From Mameliella sp. MMSF_3455 (lineage in GTDB: Bacteria; Pseudomonadota; Alphaproteobacteria; Rhodobacterales; Rhodobacteraceae), in NCBI RefSeq assembly GCF_030733205.1, contig NZ_JASHJL010000005.1, positions 1 through 64,000 of the forward strand: DNA of 64,000 nucleotides, given 5' to 3'. Of the stretch, positions 33,916 through 45,534 are shown piece after piece (positions within the stretch are counted from its first letter, which is position 1; every line of letters starts with the position of its first letter). The notes beneath the pieces are model-generated. The model saw only the letters and a program-made list of their open reading frames with translations, did no database searches and was not told where the DNA came from. The translations under genes and the position numbers were made by a program.

Positions 33916-33962
33916 ACGCCCCCCAAAGCGCAGCGCGCCCGAATGGGCGGGCTGCTGCGGGA

Positions 33963-35405
33963 TCAGTTGACCAGCGTCGCAGCCGCGGCCTGCGCCGCGC
34001 CCTCGATACCGAAGAGATTGACCACACCGGCGACCATGATCACCGCCGACACCATCAGGAACCCCCAGAGAACCGGCGATTTGCCCCCGTCCAGCGCATC
34101 CTCGCGGTCCTGGCCAAAATACATGTAGTAGACGATCCGCAGGTAGTAGAAGGCGCCGATCACCGAGGCGACGACACCGGCAACCGCCAGCCAGGCCAGC
34201 CCGGCATCGTAAGCCGCCCGCAGCACGTAGAGCTTGCCGAAGAAACCCACCAGCGGCGGCACGCCCGCAAGGCTGAACAGCAGCACCAGCATCGCCAGTG
34301 CCTTGCCCGGCTCCTTGGTCGAATACATGCCCAGGCTCTGGATATCCGTCACCGGCTGGCCGTCGCGTTCCATCGACAGGATAAAGGCAAAGGTGCCCAC
34401 GTTCATGGTCACGTAGATCGCCATGTAGATCAGCATCGCCTGCACACCCAGCTCGGTGCCTGCGGCCAGGCCCATCAGCGCATAGCCCATGTGCGCGATC
34501 GAGGAATAGGCCATCAGGCGCTTGATGTCGCGCTGGCCGATCGCGGCGATCGCGCCCAGGAACATCGACAGGACAGACAGCAGCGCAATGACCTGCCCCC
34601 AGTCGCTGGTCGCTTCGCCGAAGGCGTCGTGCATCAGGCGTGCGAACAGGGCCATCGCCGCGACCTTGGGCGCGGTCGCAAAGAAGGCCGTCACCGGAGT
34701 GGGCGAGCCTTCGTAGACATCCGGCGTCCACATGTGGAAGGGCACCGCCGAAACCTTGAAGGCCAGGCCCGCGATCAGCATGGTCAGGCCGATCAGCAAG
34801 CCAACCGGCATGTCGCCATCGGTCGCTGTCTGGATGATGCCCGAAAACAGCGTGGTTCCGGCAAAGCCGTAGGTCAGCGAAGCACCGTAGAGCAGCAGAC
34901 CCGAGGACAGCGCGCCCAGCACGAAGTACTTGAGGCCCGCCTCGGTCGACTTGGCGCTGTCACGGCGCAGCGAGGCCACGACGTAAAGCGACAGCGACTG
35001 CAGTTCCAGCCCCATGTAAAGCGCCATCAGGTCACCGGCAGAGACCATCATCATCATGCCGACGGCGGCCAGCGTGATGAGCAGCGGATATTCGAACCGC
35101 AACAGGCCGCGGCGCTGCATGTAGCCTTCGCTCATCAGCAGCACGGCGCCGGCGGACATCAGGATCACCACCTTGGCAAAGCGCGCGAACCCGTCGTTCA
35201 CGAACATGCCGTTGAAGGCCACCTGCGTGCCCTCCCCCGTGGTCGCGATCCAGAAGGCCAGCGCCAGGAACAGCGCCGAGGTGATCCAGACCAGCAGCGG
35301 CGCCAGCTTGTCCTTGCCCGAATAGACCGCGCCCACCAGCGCTGCCATCGCAAAGACCGACAGCAGGATTTCCGGCAGGATGATGTTCAGATCGGCCGAG
35401 ATCAT
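33963..35405 (-). CDS. nuoN: NADH-quinone oxidoreductase subunit N
   Basis: 480 aa from the ATG at 35405. It is an antiporter-like membrane subunit with about 14 helices. [23 protein letters not shown] has the conserved glutamate, and [16 protein letters not shown] and [28 protein letters not shown] hold the lysine/His channel residues. It is part of the proton-pumping arm of complex I in the inner membrane. It is the last nuo gene, with birA following after 130 bases. Confidence 0.95.
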   Translation of the reverse strand: MISADLNIILPEILLSVFAMAALVGAVYSGKDKLAPLLVWITSALFLALAFWIATTGEGTQVAFNGMFVNDGFARFAKVVILMSAGAVLLMSEGYMQRRGLLRFEYPLLITLAAVGMMMMVSAGDLMALYMGLELQSLSLYVVASLRRDSAKSTEAGLKYFVLGALSSGLLLYGASLTYGFAGTTLFSGIIQTATDGDMPVGLLIGLTMLIAGLAFKVSAVPFHMWTPDVYEGSPTPVTAFFATAPKVAAMALFARLMHDAFGEATSDWGQVIALLSVLSMFLGAIAAIGQRDIKRLMAYSSIAHMGYALMGLAAGTELGVQAMLIYMAIYVTMNVGTFAFILSMERDGQPVTDIQSLGMYSTKEPGKALAMLVLLFSLAGVPPLVGFFGKLYVLRAAYDAGLAWLAVAGVVASVIGAFYYLRIVYYMYFGQDREDALDGGKSPVLWGFLMVSAVIMVAGVVNLFGIEGAAQAAAATLVN

Positions 35406-35418
35406 GTCCCGCTCTCCC

Positions 35419-36987
35419 TCAGTGTTCCGCGACGGCCACTTGCGTGTCGGCCTCTGTGCGGCCGGCAGCGGCAAGCGCCGTGTCGTATTTCGTCACCAGC
35501 GCCTCTACCGCGGGGCCGGTCCGGTCCAGGATCGGTGCCGGGTAGACACCCATCCAGATCGTCATGACCACCAGCGGCGCAAAGATCGCCTTTTCGCGCG
35601 CGGTCATGTCCTTGATGGTCTTCAGGCTTTCCTTGATCAGGTCGCCCATGACAACGCGGCGGTACAGCCACAGCGCGTAGGCCGCCGACAGGATCACGCC
35701 GGTCGCGGCGCCTGCCGCCACCCAGGTGTTGACCTGGAAGATGCCCATCAGCGTCAGGAATTCCCCGATGAAGCCAGAGGTCCCCGGCAGGCCGACGTTC
35801 GCCATGGTGAACAGCATGAAGATCAGCGCATAGGCCGGCATCCGGTTCACCAGACCGCCGTAGGCGTCGATTTCGCGGGTATGCATCCGGTCATAGATCA
35901 CGCCCACGCAAAGGAAGAGCGCGCCCGAGATGAAACCGTGGCTGATCATCTGGAAGATCGCGCCGTCAACGCCCTGCTGGTTGGCGGCGAAGATGCCCAT
36001 GGTGACATAGCCCATGTGCGCGACGGACGAATAGGCGATCAGCTTCTTCATGTCCTCCTGCACCAGCGCCACCAGCGAGGTGTAGATGATCGCGATCACC
36101 GACAGGGTGAAGACGAAATTCGCCATCACGTCACTGCCGACCGGGAACATGGCCAGCGAGAAGCGCAGGAAGCCGTAGCCGCCCATCTTCAGCAAGATCG
36201 CGGCCAGCACGACCGACCCGGCGGTCGGGGCTTGAACGTGTGCCTCGGGCAGCCAGGTGTGAACCGGCCACATCGGCATCTTGACGGCAAAGCTGGCGAA
36301 GAAGGCGATGAACAGCATCGTCTGCATGCCGCCGATGATCTGGACACCCAGGATGCTGAAGCTCTCGGAGGCGAAGTTGTGTTTCAACAGCGAGACATCA
36401 CAACCGCCGATGCAGGTGGTGCCCGCGTCGGAATACATCGCCACCATCGCCACCAGCATCAGCACCGAGCCGAGGAAGGTGTAGAGGAAGAACTTGAAGC
36501 TGGCGTAGATCCGGTCCTTGCCGCCCCAGATGCCGATGATCAGGAACATCGGGATCAGGCCCGCCTCGAAGAAGAGGTAGAACAGGACCAGGTCCAGCGC
36601 CATGAAGACGCCCAGCATCAGCGTTTCCAGCACAAGGAAGGCGATCATGTATTCCTTGACCCGGTGGCTGACGTCCCAGCTGGCCGCGATGACCAGCGGC
36701 ATCATGAAGGTGGTCAGCATGACAAACAGCACGCTGATCCCGTCAACGCCCATGCGGTAGCTGAGGCCCAGAAGCCATTCGCGCTCTTCCAGCATCTGGA
36801 AGCCGGTGTTGCCGGCGTCGAACTGGAACAGGATGAAGAGCGAGATGACGAAGGTTGCCGTCGTCGCAATCAGCGCAAGCCACTTGGCATTGCGTTGTGC
36901 CGCCGCGTCGTCGCCGCGCAGGAACAGGCCCAGGATCAGGGCCGCCAGCGCGGGCAGGAAGGTGACGATGGAAAGCAGGTTGCCCAT
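35419..36987 (-). CDS. nuoM: NADH-quinone oxidoreductase subunit M
   Basis: 522 aa. It is an antiporter-like subunit with the motifs ...[18 protein letters not shown].. (essential Glu) and [37 protein letters not shown] (conserved Lys and His). It carries one proton channel. It starts one base into the nuoL stop region and ends 13 bases before nuoN. Confidence 0.95.
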   Translation of the reverse strand: MGNLLSIVTFLPALAALILGLFLRGDDAAAQRNAKWLALIATTATFVISLFILFQFDAGNTGFQMLEEREWLLGLSYRMGVDGISVLFVMLTTFMMPLVIAASWDVSHRVKEYMIAFLVLETLMLGVFMALDLVLFYLFFEAGLIPMFLIIGIWGGKDRIYASFKFFLYTFLGSVLMLVAMVAMYSDAGTTCIGGCDVSLLKHNFASESFSILGVQIIGGMQTMLFIAFFASFAVKMPMWPVHTWLPEAHVQAPTAGSVVLAAILLKMGGYGFLRFSLAMFPVGSDVMANFVFTLSVIAIIYTSLVALVQEDMKKLIAYSSVAHMGYVTMGIFAANQQGVDGAIFQMISHGFISGALFLCVGVIYDRMHTREIDAYGGLVNRMPAYALIFMLFTMANVGLPGTSGFIGEFLTLMGIFQVNTWVAAGAATGVILSAAYALWLYRRVVMGDLIKESLKTIKDMTAREKAIFAPLVVMTIWMGVYPAPILDRTGPAVEALVTKYDTALAAAGRTEADTQVAVAEH

Positions 36988-39104
36988 TAGTGTGCCCCTC
37001 CGCTGAGCGTCATCCAGGTGATGAAGACCGCGATCCCGATCACCATCCAGAAGGCATAGGTAAAGATGTAACCGGACTGTGCCCGGCCGGCGAGCCGGGT
37101 GAAGAAGGGGATGATCCCCATGGCAAGGCCGTTGATGCCGCCCTTGATGATCGACTCGTCACCGCCCTTCCACAGGATGCGCCCCAGCGCAAATGCAGGC
37201 CGGACGAAGAGAAAGTTATAGATCTCGTCGATGTACCACTTGTTCAGCAGGAAGAGGTACAGCGGGCGCTGGTTCTCGGCCAGGGTCGCGGGCAGTTTCG
37301 GGTTCACGATGTAGAACCAGAAGGCCACCACAAAGCCGAGCACCATGGCGATGAACGGAGAGATCTTGACCCATTTCGGGACATAGTGCGCGTCGTGCAG
37401 AACGTGGTTGTCCGGGCCCATGTAGATGGCCCCTGCCCCGGGCGCGGCGACCGCCGCATGATCGCCCGCCGGCGCGGCGTGATCGTCCCCGTGATCGGCC
37501 GCCGGTGCGGGATGATCATCCGCGGCCCCGTGGCCCGCATCGGCGGCTTCGCCATGCTCTGCCGCCTCTGCCACCGGAATGCCGAAGAACTTGTTGACGT
37601 AGTCCTCCTTGCCGAAGAACGAGCCGTACCAGATCATCCCCGAGAAGACTGCGCCAAGCGCCAGCACGGCCAGCGGGGCCAGCATGACGGTCGGGCTTTC
37701 GTGGGCATGCTCATGCGTGTGCTTGTCGCCGCGCGGCTTGCCGTAGAAGGTCAGGAACATCAGGCGCCAGCTGTAGAAGCTGGTGAACAGCGCCGCGATG
37801 ACCAGCGCCCAGAAGGCAAAGCCGCCGTTGGTGCCGGCATAGGCGCTCTCGATCACGGCGTCCTTGGACAGGAACCCGGCAAAGCCGATGGTGGTCAGCG
37901 GAATGCCCACACCGGTGATGGCCAGCGTGCCGATCATCATCGCCCAGAAGGTATAGGGCAGCTTTTTCCGCAGTCCGCCGTAGTTCCGCATGTCCTGTTC
38001 GTGGTGCATCCCGTGGATCACCGAACCGGCGCCAAGGAAGAGCATCGCCTTGAAGAAGGCATGCGTGAAGAGGTGGAACATGGCGACCGAGTAGACGCCC
38101 ACGCCCGCCGCCACGAACATGTAGCCCAGCTGCGAACAGGTCGAATAGGCGATCACGCGCTTGATGTCGTTCTGCACCAGGCCCACGGTCGCGGCGAAAA
38201 AGGCCGTCACCGCCCCAAGGAAGGTGATGAACGCGGTCGCGTTCGGGGCGAATTCCATGACCGGCGACATGCGGCAGACCAGGAAGACACCCGCGGTGAC
38301 CATGGTTGCCGCGTGGATCAGGGCCGACACGGGGGTGGGGCCTTCCATAGCATCCGGCAACCAGGTGTGCAGGATGAACTGGGCCGATTTGCCCATCGCG
38401 CCGATGAACAGCAGGAAGGCCACCAGCTCGGCCGCGTTCCAGCTGGTCCAGAGGAAGGTCAGCTGCGTTTCCGCGAGTTCGGGCGCGGCGGCAAAGATGT
38501 CGTCGAACTTGATGCTGTCGGTCAGGAAGAACAGCGCGAAGATCCCCAGCGCAAAGCCGAAGTCGCCGACCCGGTTGACCACGAAGGCCTTGATGGCGGC
38601 GGCATTGGCCGACGGCTTGCGGTAGTAGAAACCGATCAGCAGGTAGGAGGCGACGCCCACACCTTCCCAGCCAAAGAACATCTGCACCAGGTTGTCCGAG
38701 GTGACCAGCATCAGCATGGCGAAGGTGAAGAACGACAGGTAGGCGAAGAAGCGCGGCTTGTAGCTCTCCTCGCCTTCCTTGAAGTTGTCGTCATGCGCCA
38801 TGTAGCCGAAGGAATACAGGTGCACGAGCGCCGAAACCGTGGTGACGACGATCAGCATGATCGAGGTCAGCCGGTCCAGCCGGATCGACCAGTCGGTCGA
38901 CAGCGTGCCGCTTTCGATCCAGCGCATGACCTGGATGTGCTGCGTGTCCGGACCGTGGGTAAAGAAGATGATCCAGGAAAAGGCACAGGCCAGGAACAGC
39001 AGGCCGGTGGTGATCCACTGGGCACCGCGGATGCCGGTCAGCTTCCAGCCAAAGCCCGCGATCAGGGCGCCCGCGAGGGGCGCAAAGAGGATGATGCTCT
39101 CCAT
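36987..39104 (-). CDS. nuoL: NADH-quinone oxidoreductase subunit L
   Basis: 705 aa, longer than the roughly 610 aa of E. coli. The usual motifs are present ([55 protein letters not shown]), along with the C-terminal lateral helix and final transmembrane segment. The extra length is mainly a His/Asp/Ala-rich loop at about residues 515-560 (repeated DDH, DHAA, GDH units), preceded by HTHEHAHES at about 465. The loop lies between the last core helices and the lateral helix and could bind metal. Its purpose is unknown. Confidence 0.95.
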   Translation of the reverse strand: MESIILFAPLAGALIAGFGWKLTGIRGAQWITTGLLFLACAFSWIIFFTHGPDTQHIQVMRWIESGTLSTDWSIRLDRLTSIMLIVVTTVSALVHLYSFGYMAHDDNFKEGEESYKPRFFAYLSFFTFAMLMLVTSDNLVQMFFGWEGVGVASYLLIGFYYRKPSANAAAIKAFVVNRVGDFGFALGIFALFFLTDSIKFDDIFAAAPELAETQLTFLWTSWNAAELVAFLLFIGAMGKSAQFILHTWLPDAMEGPTPVSALIHAATMVTAGVFLVCRMSPVMEFAPNATAFITFLGAVTAFFAATVGLVQNDIKRVIAYSTCSQLGYMFVAAGVGVYSVAMFHLFTHAFFKAMLFLGAGSVIHGMHHEQDMRNYGGLRKKLPYTFWAMMIGTLAITGVGIPLTTIGFAGFLSKDAVIESAYAGTNGGFAFWALVIAALFTSFYSWRLMFLTFYGKPRGDKHTHEHAHESPTVMLAPLAVLALGAVFSGMIWYGSFFGKEDYVNKFFGIPVAEAAEHGEAADAGHGAADDHPAPAADHGDDHAAPAGDHAAVAAPGAGAIYMGPDNHVLHDAHYVPKWVKISPFIAMVLGFVVAFWFYIVNPKLPATLAENQRPLYLFLLNKWYIDEIYNFLFVRPAFALGRILWKGGDESIIKGGINGLAMGIIPFFTRLAGRAQSGYIFTYAFWMVIGIAVFITWMTLSGGAH

Positions 39105-39110
39105 GAGGCT

Positions 39111-39416
39111 TTAGCCTTTCATCACGTTGACGTCTTCCACGGCGATGGTGCCGCGGTTGCGGAAGAAGCAGACCAGGATCGCCAGGCCGATGGCGGCCTC
39201 GGCGGCGGCGACGGTCAGCACGAAGAGGGTAAAGACCTGCCCCACGAGATCGCCCAGGTGGGTCGAGAAGGCGACGAGGTTGATGTTCACCGCCAGCAGC
39301 ATCAGCTCGATGCTCATGAGCAGGATGATGACGTTCTTGCGGTTCAGGAAGAGCCCGAAGATGCCGATGACGAAAAGCACCGCCGCCACCGTCAGGTAAT
39401 GTTCCAATCCGATCAT
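39111..39416 (-). CDS. nuoK: NADH-quinone oxidoreductase subunit K
   Basis: 101 aa with three transmembrane helices; the conserved glutamates lie in [19 protein letters not shown] and [17 protein letters not shown]. It forms part of the membrane-arm proton path. Normal length. The start at 39416 is well placed after a 172-base gap. Confidence 0.93.
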   Translation of the reverse strand: MIGLEHYLTVAAVLFVIGIFGLFLNRKNVIILLMSIELMLLAVNINLVAFSTHLGDLVGQVFTLFVLTVAAAEAAIGLAILVCFFRNRGTIAVEDVNVMKG

Positions 39417-39588
39417 GTGCGTCCCTCCGGGCCTGTCGCCCGCTTTTGGTCTTCCAAATCGTGCCCCGCGCGGATGCCGGGGCCCTCTTTCGCTCTTGCG
39501 GCCCGTCTGGATGCGGGCCCTGTGGGGTCCTCTGCCCCCTGTCCCGGATCTGATCCGCGACCTCTTGTCAGTCTTCGCGCCGCGCGGG
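39417..39588. other. Gap inside the nuo locus with a repeat-like segment
   Basis: 172 bases between the nuoJ-linked small gene and nuoK. GTCCCGGATCTGATCCGCGAC (39541-39561) resembles imperfect palindromes scattered in Rhodobacteraceae intergenic regions. No gene is supported. Confidence 0.35.
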
Positions 39589-39783
39589 TCACCCCAAGGG
39601 GCGACGGCGCCCTCGCAGTTTCAGCCTGGCCAGCCGGTCCTCTGTCCAGACTTGGGCCCGGACGGGCAGCAGCAGCATGGCCCGCCGCAGGATCCAGGCC
39701 CCCGCCACGATCTTGAAGGCCCAGAACCCGGCGTAGAGCATCAGCCCCGTCGGGGACAGGACCACGTCCCAGAACCCGCTCAA
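39589..39783 (-). CDS. Small membrane protein of the nuo locus
   Basis: 64 aa: one hydrophobic helix ([29 protein letters not shown]) and a basic C-terminal tail ([13 protein letters not shown]). It overlaps the nuoJ stop by ATGA, so it is co-translated with complex I genes. No family is recognised. It is a candidate supernumerary or assembly factor. Confidence 0.55.
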   Translation of the reverse strand: MSGFWDVVLSPTGLMLYAGFWAFKIVAGAWILRRAMLLLPVRAQVWTEDRLARLKLRGRRRPLG

Positions 39784-40382
39784 AGCCCCTGCCCCGGCTT
39801 GACGTCCTTGAGTTCCATCGCCTTGGCCGGATCGCGATACATCTGCGCCAGGATGTCCTGGCGCTTGACGTCCTGGCGATGGCGCAGGGTCAGAACGATG
39901 GCACCGATCATGGCAACCAGCAGGATCAGCCCGGCAAGCTGGAACAGCAGGAAGTATTCGTCATAAAGGATCATCCCCAGCGCCTGGGTGTTGTGCATCC
40001 CCTCGGGCATGGGCTGCGCCAGCTGGCCCGCCGCCATGTCAGAGGCCTGCCAGGCGCCAAAGGCCATTGCCAGCTGCATCAGGATCACTAGGCCGATCAG
40101 CAGGGCCAGCGGCATGTAGCGCGCCATTTCCGCCTTCAGTTCGGCGAAATCCACGTCCAGCATCATGACGACAAACAGGAACAGCACCGCGACCGCGCCG
40201 ACGTAGACGATCACCAGCAGCATGGCGACGAATTCCGCGCCCATCAGCACGAAAAGCCCCGCCGACGACAGGAATGCCAGGATCAGCCAGAGCACCGAGT
40301 GCACCGGGTTGCGGCTGACCACGGTGAACAGGCCGCCCGCGATGGCGCCGAGTGCGAAGAGGTAGAAGGCAAAGACCATCAT
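39780..40382 (-). CDS. nuoJ: NADH-quinone oxidoreductase subunit J
   Basis: 200 aa with five transmembrane helices; the conserved region [45 protein letters not shown] includes the pi-bulge helix. The hydrophilic C-terminus is long ([24 protein letters not shown]). It starts on the CMD gene stop (ATGA). Confidence 0.93.
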   Translation of the reverse strand: MMVFAFYLFALGAIAGGLFTVVSRNPVHSVLWLILAFLSSAGLFVLMGAEFVAMLLVIVYVGAVAVLFLFVVMMLDVDFAELKAEMARYMPLALLIGLVILMQLAMAFGAWQASDMAAGQLAQPMPEGMHNTQALGMILYDEYFLLFQLAGLILLVAMIGAIVLTLRHRQDVKRQDILAQMYRDPAKAMELKDVKPGQGL

Positions 40383-40789
40383 GTCTCGTCATCCTTGTGT
40401 TCATTGATGACTTCGCGCGCAAGTTCCATTGCGCGGGTCATCGCGGGAATGCCTGCGAACATCGACATATGTCCGATGGTCTCGGCGATTTCTTCTTCGG
40501 TCGCGCCCGCTTCGAGCGCGTGGCGCACGGTCAGGCGGAACGGTGTTTCGGCCTGCGCGCCCTGCATGGTCAGCCCCGACAGGGTCAGCAGAAGGCGCGT
40601 CTTGGCGTCCAGGCCCTGCTTGGAGATGCCCTTGCCGAACCACATCTCCATTGCGTCCTTGGACATGGTCGGCCAGAGCTTTTCGAAACCCTTGGGATCG
40701 AAACTGCTCATGGCCGGATTGAAAGCCTTGGCCATTTCCTGGGCCTGGGCCATCATCAGCTCGAAAGGGGTCTTGTTACTGTCGCTCAT
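40379..40789 (-). CDS. Carboxymuconolactone decarboxylase-family protein in the nuo locus
   Basis: 136 aa from the ATG at 40789. The CMD fold is evident: [66 protein letters not shown]. The Cys-x2-Cys of AhpD-type peroxidases is absent, so it is not a thiol peroxidase and its reaction is unknown. It overlaps both the secreted protein upstream and nuoJ downstream by ATGA. Tight coupling with nuoJ suggests a role linked to complex I or quinone; this is inference. Confidence 0.75.
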   Translation of the reverse strand: MSDSNKTPFELMMAQAQEMAKAFNPAMSSFDPKGFEKLWPTMSKDAMEMWFGKGISKQGLDAKTRLLLTLSGLTMQGAQAETPFRLTVRHALEAGATEEEIAETIGHMSMFAGIPAMTRAMELAREVINEHKDDET

Positions 40790-41292
40790 TGGCCAGCCTC
40801 CAGCGCAGGGCATGTGCCGACAACCGCTGTACGGGCCGACAGCCACTTGGTGCCGTCATACTCTCGCGGCTCAAGGATCGAAACCACTTCGACACCTTCG
40901 CGCCGGAACGGGGCCACGCTGGCCAGGCCATCGGGCACGCCGGTGAATTGCTCTCCGTGATCGGCGATCAGCCGGTCAAAGATCGCATCCACCATTCCCG
41001 CCTGATCCGGGGCCGACACGCTCATGATACAGTCGCAGAACCCGTCGTGTTCGACCAGGTTCACCACGATTTCCGGCTCGGCCACCCAGACACCATCCTG
41101 TCGGGTCAAACCGGCCTCGCGCGCGGTGGCCGCGAAATCGGCATATCCCGGCGCCGTTCCCATGCAGACCTTCGAGAACAGTGCCGCACGCCGCTCGTTC
41201 CAGGCGTCGCTGCCCGGCTCCTGCGCAACTCCGCCGCCCGCCGCAAGGGCAAGCGCGCTGAGAGCGATCAGGGAGTTCAGTCGGCGGGACAT
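40786..41292 (-). CDS. Exported hypothetical protein of the nuo locus
   Basis: 168 aa. MSRRLNSLIALSALALAAGGGVA-Q is a signal peptide. The mature protein has four Cys (VCMGTA, GFCDCIM, GTCPA) that could form disulfides. It is co-translated with the CMD gene (ATGA). No family is recognised. Confidence 0.6.
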   Translation of the reverse strand: MSRRLNSLIALSALALAAGGGVAQEPGSDAWNERRAALFSKVCMGTAPGYADFAATAREAGLTRQDGVWVAEPEIVVNLVEHDGFCDCIMSVSAPDQAGMVDAIFDRLIADHGEQFTGVPDGLASVAPFRREGVEVVSILEPREYDGTKWLSARTAVVGTCPALEAGQ

Positions 41293-41316
41293 GGGGCGTG
41301 CGGGTCCTGTCGTGGG

Positions 41317-41811
41317 TCAGCGATACGGCGCGTCGAGTTCCAGGTTGCGGGCGATCTCGGCCTCCCAGCGTTCGCCGTTTTCCAGCAGCTTGGCCTTGTC
41401 GTAGTAGAGTTCCTCGCGTGTTTCGGTCGAGAACTCGAAGTTCGGGCCTTCGACGATGGCATCCACCGGGCAGGCTTCCTGGCAGAAGCCGCAGTAGATG
41501 CATTTCGTCATGTCGATGTCGTAGCGCGTGGTGCGGCGGCTGCCATCGTCGCGGGGTTCCGCGTCGATGGTGATGGCCTGCGCCGGGCAGATCGCCTCGC
41601 ACAGTTTGCAGGCGATGCAGCGCTCTTCACCGTTGGGATACCGCCGCAGCGCGTGTTCGCCACGGAATCTGGGGCTCAGCGGACCCTTCTCGTGCGGGTA
41701 GTTCACCGTGGCCTTGGGCGCGAAGAAATATTTCAGGCCCAGCTGAAATCCCTTCACGAAATCCGCGAGCAGAAAGTATTTCGCGGCCCGGCCGTAGTCG
41801 ATGGTCGCCAT
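41317..41811 (-). CDS. nuoI: NADH-quinone oxidoreductase subunit I
   Basis: 164 aa. It has two ferredoxin motifs for clusters N6a and N6b: [16 protein letters not shown] and [16 protein letters not shown]. It links the peripheral electron-transfer chain to NuoB. Length and motifs are normal. Confidence 0.95.
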   Translation of the reverse strand: MATIDYGRAAKYFLLADFVKGFQLGLKYFFAPKATVNYPHEKGPLSPRFRGEHALRRYPNGEERCIACKLCEAICPAQAITIDAEPRDDGSRRTTRYDIDMTKCIYCGFCQEACPVDAIVEGPNFEFSTETREELYYDKAKLLENGERWEAEIARNLELDAPYR

Positions 41812-41894
41812 TCTATCCTTGCTCCTGTGCCGTTGGTTTGCCGCCGGGGCACGTGCCCCGCAGCGATCGCAGTTTCATGGGCTCGCGCAGCATC

Positions 41895-42932
41895 TCAGGC
41901 CCCCGTAACCCAGCGGGCATAGCCGTCAAAGAACCAGCCGAACTTCGCCGCGAAGGCAACGAAGACCACCCAGACCAGCGAGAACGGCAGGAAGACCTTC
42001 CAGCCCAGGCGCATCAGCTGGTCATAGCGGTACCGCGGCGTGATCGCCTTCACCATCGCGAAGATGAAGAAGAAGAAGGCCATCTTGCCGACCATCCACA
42101 GCGCCCCATCCGGCAGACCCGGGATCGGCGACAGCCAGCCACCGAAGAACAGCAGCGAGGTCAGCGCACACATCAGGAAGATGGCGATGTATTCACCGGC
42201 CATGAACAGCAGGAAGGGCGTTGCCGAATATTCCACCTGGTAGCCGGCCACCAGTTCCGATTCCGCCTCCGGCAGGTCAAAGGGCGGGCGGTTGGTCTCG
42301 GCCAGGGCCGAGATGAAGAACAGGAAGACCATCGGGAAATGCGGCAACCAGTACCAGCTGAAGAAGCCGTAGGCACCGTCCTGCGCATCGACGATGTCGC
42401 CGAAGTTCATCGAACCGGTCGAGATGATGACGCCGATGATGATCAGACCGATGGAGACCTCGTAAGAGATCATCTGCGCCGCAGAGCGCAGCGAACCCAG
42501 GAAGGGGTATTTCGAGTTCGAGGCCCAGCCGCCCATGATCACGCCGTAGACCTCAAGCGAGGAGACCGCGAAGACATAGAGGATCGCCACATTGATGTCC
42601 GACAGGACCCAGGTATCGCCGAAGGGGATGACCGCCCAGGCGATCATCGCCAGCACGAAACTGGTCAGCGGCGCCAGCATGAAGACCGTGCGGTCCGAGC
42701 CTGCCGGGATCACCACTTCCTTGACGACGTATTTCAACGCGTCTGCCACGGTTTGCAGCAGGCCGTAGATGCCGACCACGTTCGGGCCGCGCCGCATCTG
42801 GACGGCCGCCCAGATCTTGCGGTCGCCGTAGACGAGGAAGAGTAGCGACACCATCACGAAGCCCAGCACCGCAAGGCATTGCGCGAAGATGATGACAAAG
42901 GTGCCCAGAGGCGTGGCGAAGAAGTTTTCCAT
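41895..42932 (-). CDS. nuoH: NADH-quinone oxidoreductase subunit H
   Basis: 345 aa from the ATG at 42932 ([16 protein letters not shown]). Eight or more helices; the quinone-chamber loop reads [26 protein letters not shown], and the acidic loop is [26 protein letters not shown]. It couples quinone reduction to proton pumping. Upstream frame to 43097 belongs to another gene. Confidence 0.95.
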   Translation of the reverse strand: MENFFATPLGTFVIIFAQCLAVLGFVMVSLLFLVYGDRKIWAAVQMRRGPNVVGIYGLLQTVADALKYVVKEVVIPAGSDRTVFMLAPLTSFVLAMIAWAVIPFGDTWVLSDINVAILYVFAVSSLEVYGVIMGGWASNSKYPFLGSLRSAAQMISYEVSIGLIIIGVIISTGSMNFGDIVDAQDGAYGFFSWYWLPHFPMVFLFFISALAETNRPPFDLPEAESELVAGYQVEYSATPFLLFMAGEYIAIFLMCALTSLLFFGGWLSPIPGLPDGALWMVGKMAFFFFIFAMVKAITPRYRYDQLMRLGWKVFLPFSLVWVVFVAFAAKFGWFFDGYARWVTGA

Positions 42933-42939
42933 CAGGTCC

Positions 42940-43335
42940 TCACACCATCGGTATTCCGTTCTCGGCACAGGCCAGCGCCGCCACTTCGGCGTCGATGGTC
43001 TTGAGCCCGCGGGGCAGCGCCGCCGAGATGGTGTAAACCGCATCTCCACGCCAGAGGCCACCCTCTTCGTATACTGTCGTGCGCAAATGCCGCGCAAAAC
43101 CGTAACCCCGGATCAGCGCGTATTGTGCCGCGGCACATTCGGCATAATCCTCAACGTCGCCCGCATTGCGGGCGCCGCGCATCTCGACCTCGAATTGCAC
43201 CAGGTCGCCATCCAGAAGCCGGGTCTCGATCCCGGCATAGGTCGGCGTGAAAGGCGCCTCGGAGACGGCCTCTTCGGTGCAGGCCGACAGCCCGGTGGCA
43301 ATCACCAGTAGCGTTATGATCGCCAAGCCGCGCAA
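42940..43335 (-). CDS. Putative lipoprotein of the nuo locus
   Basis: 131 aa with a TTG start one base after the nuoG stop (an in-frame TTG at 43326 is the alternative). [19 protein letters not shown] has a lipobox (LSAC). The mature part is soluble with a paired-cysteine pattern ([22 protein letters not shown]). No family is recognised. It lies between nuoG and nuoH. Confidence 0.6.
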   Translation of the reverse strand: MRGLAIITLLVIATGLSACTEEAVSEAPFTPTYAGIETRLLDGDLVQFEVEMRGARNAGDVEDYAECAAAQYALIRGYGFARHLRTTVYEEGGLWRGDAVYTISAALPRGLKTIDAEVAALACAENGIPMV

Positions 43336-43336
43336 G

Positions 43337-45322
43337 TTACTGCGCCGCCAGCGGCGCAGCGGCGCGATCGCGCGCCTGTTTCGACAGTTCCGCCATCAGT
43401 TCGGAGGCACGGGCGATCGGGTTGGTCAGGTAGAAATCGCGCACGGCGTAGCGGAAATCCGCCTCTCCCAACTGGCCCGCCTCCAGCGGTTGCCAGTCGT
43501 TCTCGGGCACTTCGTCGATCTGCTGCAGGTGCGGAACGTCCTTGACCAGCGCCTGGCGCAGTTGCGCAAGGCTGTCCCAAGGAAGCTGCGCGCCGACCTC
43601 GGCCGAGAGCGCCCGGAGAATGGCCCAGTTTTCCTTGGCCTCGCCCGGGGCGAACCCACTGCGCAGAGCGATCTGCGGACGGCCCTCGGTATTGACGAAA
43701 AGTCCCTGCTCCTCGGTGTAGGCGGCGGCAGGCAGGATCACGTCGGCGCGGTGCGCGCCACGGTCGCCGTGGCTGCCCTGGTAGATCACGAAGGCGCCTT
43801 CGCCGATCTCGACTTCGTCGGCGCCGAGGTTGTAGATCACGTCGGCCTCTTGCACGGCCTCCATGCCGCGCTCGTTCACGGCCCCCACGTCCAGCGCGCC
43901 AACGCGGCTGGCCGCGGTGTGCAGCACCAGCATCCGGCCCGACAGCGCCATGCATGCGCCCAAAACCGCGGCGCCGTCCGCTTCGTTCAGGGCACCCTGC
44001 CCGACGATCACGATGGCATCGTCACCGGCGGTCAGATCGGACAGTGCATCGCGGCCCACGCCACAGTCCTCGACGTCATAGGTCAGGTCGACGGCGGGGC
44101 CGACGCGCTTGACCTTGGCGCCATTGGCCCATGCCTTGCGGATACGCGCGTTCAGCACCGGCGCCTCGTCGCGCGGGTTGGTGCCGACAAGGATGATCTC
44201 ACTTGCGGTGTCGATATCCTCGATGGCGACATTGCCGACATAGCCCGAACGGTTGCCCGCTGGCAGTTTGGCTCCGTCGGTCCGGCTTTCTACGGCACCG
44301 CCCTGCCCTTCGACCAGCGTCTTGAGCGAATAGATCGCCTCGACCGGGGCAAGATCGCCCACCAGTCCGGCCAGCTTCTCGGCACCCTTGATCGCCTTGG
44401 CGGCAACCCCCAGCGCCTCGGGCCAGCTTGCGGGACGCAGCTTGCCGTTTTCGCGAACATAGGGCCGATCCAGACGCTGGCGGCGCAGCCCGTCCCAGAC
44501 AAAGCGCGTCTTGTCAGAAATCCATTCCTCGTTCACGCCGTCATGGTTGCGCGGCAGGATCCGCATGACTTCGCGGCCCTTGGTATCGACCCGGATATTG
44601 GACCCGAGCGCGTCCATCACGTCGATGGTCTCGGTCTTGGTCAGTTCCCAGGGACGCGCGGTAAAGGCGTAGGGCTTCGACACCAGCGCGCCCACCGGGC
44701 ACAGGTCGATGATGTTGCCCTGCAGGTTCGAATCGAGCGTCTCGTTCAGGTACGAGGTGATCTCGGCATCCTCACCGCGGCCGGTCTGGCCCATCTGGGT
44801 GATGCCCGCGACCTCTGTGGTGAAGCGCACGCAGCGGGTGCAGGAGATGCAGCGAGTCATGTGGGTTTCGACCAGCGGACCCAGGTCCAGGTCGTCGACC
44901 GCGCGCTTGGCCTCGCGGAACCGGCTGAAATCGACGCCGTAGGCCATCGCCTGGTCCTGCAGGTCGCATTCGCCGCCCTGGTCGCAGATCGGGCAATCCA
45001 GCGGGTGGTTGATGAGCAGGAACTCCATCACCCCCTCGCGGGCCTTCTTGACCATCGGCGAGTTGGTCCTGATTTCCGGCGGCTCGCCGTTGCGCCCCGG
45101 GCGCATGTCGCGCACCTGCATGGCGCAGGAGGCGGCCGGCTTGGGCGGACCGCCCACGACCTCGACAAGGCACATGCGGCAGTTGCCGGCGATCGACAGC
45201 CGTTCGTGATAGCAGAAGCGCGGAACTTCGATCCCGGCCTCTTCACAGGCCTGGATCAGGGTCATGGCCCCGTCCACCTCGATCTCCTGCCCGTCGATGA
45301 TGATCTTTCGCGTATCGGACAT
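43337..45322 (-). CDS. nuoG: NADH-quinone oxidoreductase subunit G
   Basis: 661 aa. The [2Fe-2S] ligands are C37, C48, C51 and C66 ([22 protein letters not shown]). A [4Fe-4S] set lies in [17 protein letters not shown], and [14 protein letters not shown] holds the His/Cys cluster. The rest is a molybdopterin-oxidoreductase-like domain without a functional Mo site. At 661 aa it is short compared with the E. coli protein (about 900) and like the Paracoccus/Rhodobacter type. A terminator lies just upstream. Confidence 0.95.
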   Translation of the reverse strand: MSDTRKIIIDGQEIEVDGAMTLIQACEEAGIEVPRFCYHERLSIAGNCRMCLVEVVGGPPKPAASCAMQVRDMRPGRNGEPPEIRTNSPMVKKAREGVMEFLLINHPLDCPICDQGGECDLQDQAMAYGVDFSRFREAKRAVDDLDLGPLVETHMTRCISCTRCVRFTTEVAGITQMGQTGRGEDAEITSYLNETLDSNLQGNIIDLCPVGALVSKPYAFTARPWELTKTETIDVMDALGSNIRVDTKGREVMRILPRNHDGVNEEWISDKTRFVWDGLRRQRLDRPYVRENGKLRPASWPEALGVAAKAIKGAEKLAGLVGDLAPVEAIYSLKTLVEGQGGAVESRTDGAKLPAGNRSGYVGNVAIEDIDTASEIILVGTNPRDEAPVLNARIRKAWANGAKVKRVGPAVDLTYDVEDCGVGRDALSDLTAGDDAIVIVGQGALNEADGAAVLGACMALSGRMLVLHTAASRVGALDVGAVNERGMEAVQEADVIYNLGADEVEIGEGAFVIYQGSHGDRGAHRADVILPAAAYTEEQGLFVNTEGRPQIALRSGFAPGEAKENWAILRALSAEVGAQLPWDSLAQLRQALVKDVPHLQQIDEVPENDWQPLEAGQLGEADFRYAVRDFYLTNPIARASELMAELSKQARDRAAAPLAAQ

Positions 45323-45438
45323 GCCCGTGCCTCTCCCGTTCTTCGGCTGGCAGCGCCCGCTGGCAGGCAGGCCGCAGTCCTCGGGGTTCTATCGTGGTCC
45401 GCCGGACGATACCAGATGCAGGTGCAGCGAAAAGGCAG

Positions 45439-45481
45439 GAAAAAACGACGCGGCGCACGAGTTTTCTCCGTGCACCGCGTC
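45439..45481 (-). terminator. Intrinsic terminator upstream of nuoG
   Basis: The 13-bp stem GACGCGGCGCACG (45447-45459) pairs with CGTGCACCGCGTC (45469-45481) with one mismatch. On the minus strand it is followed by seven T (45445-45439). It would stop transcripts coming from DUF5333 before nuoG. Confidence 0.8.
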
Positions 45482-45534
45482 ATCGTGATCACAAAAGTTG
45501 AATATGTACCGCCCGTTGGCGGTCTGCATCCGAC

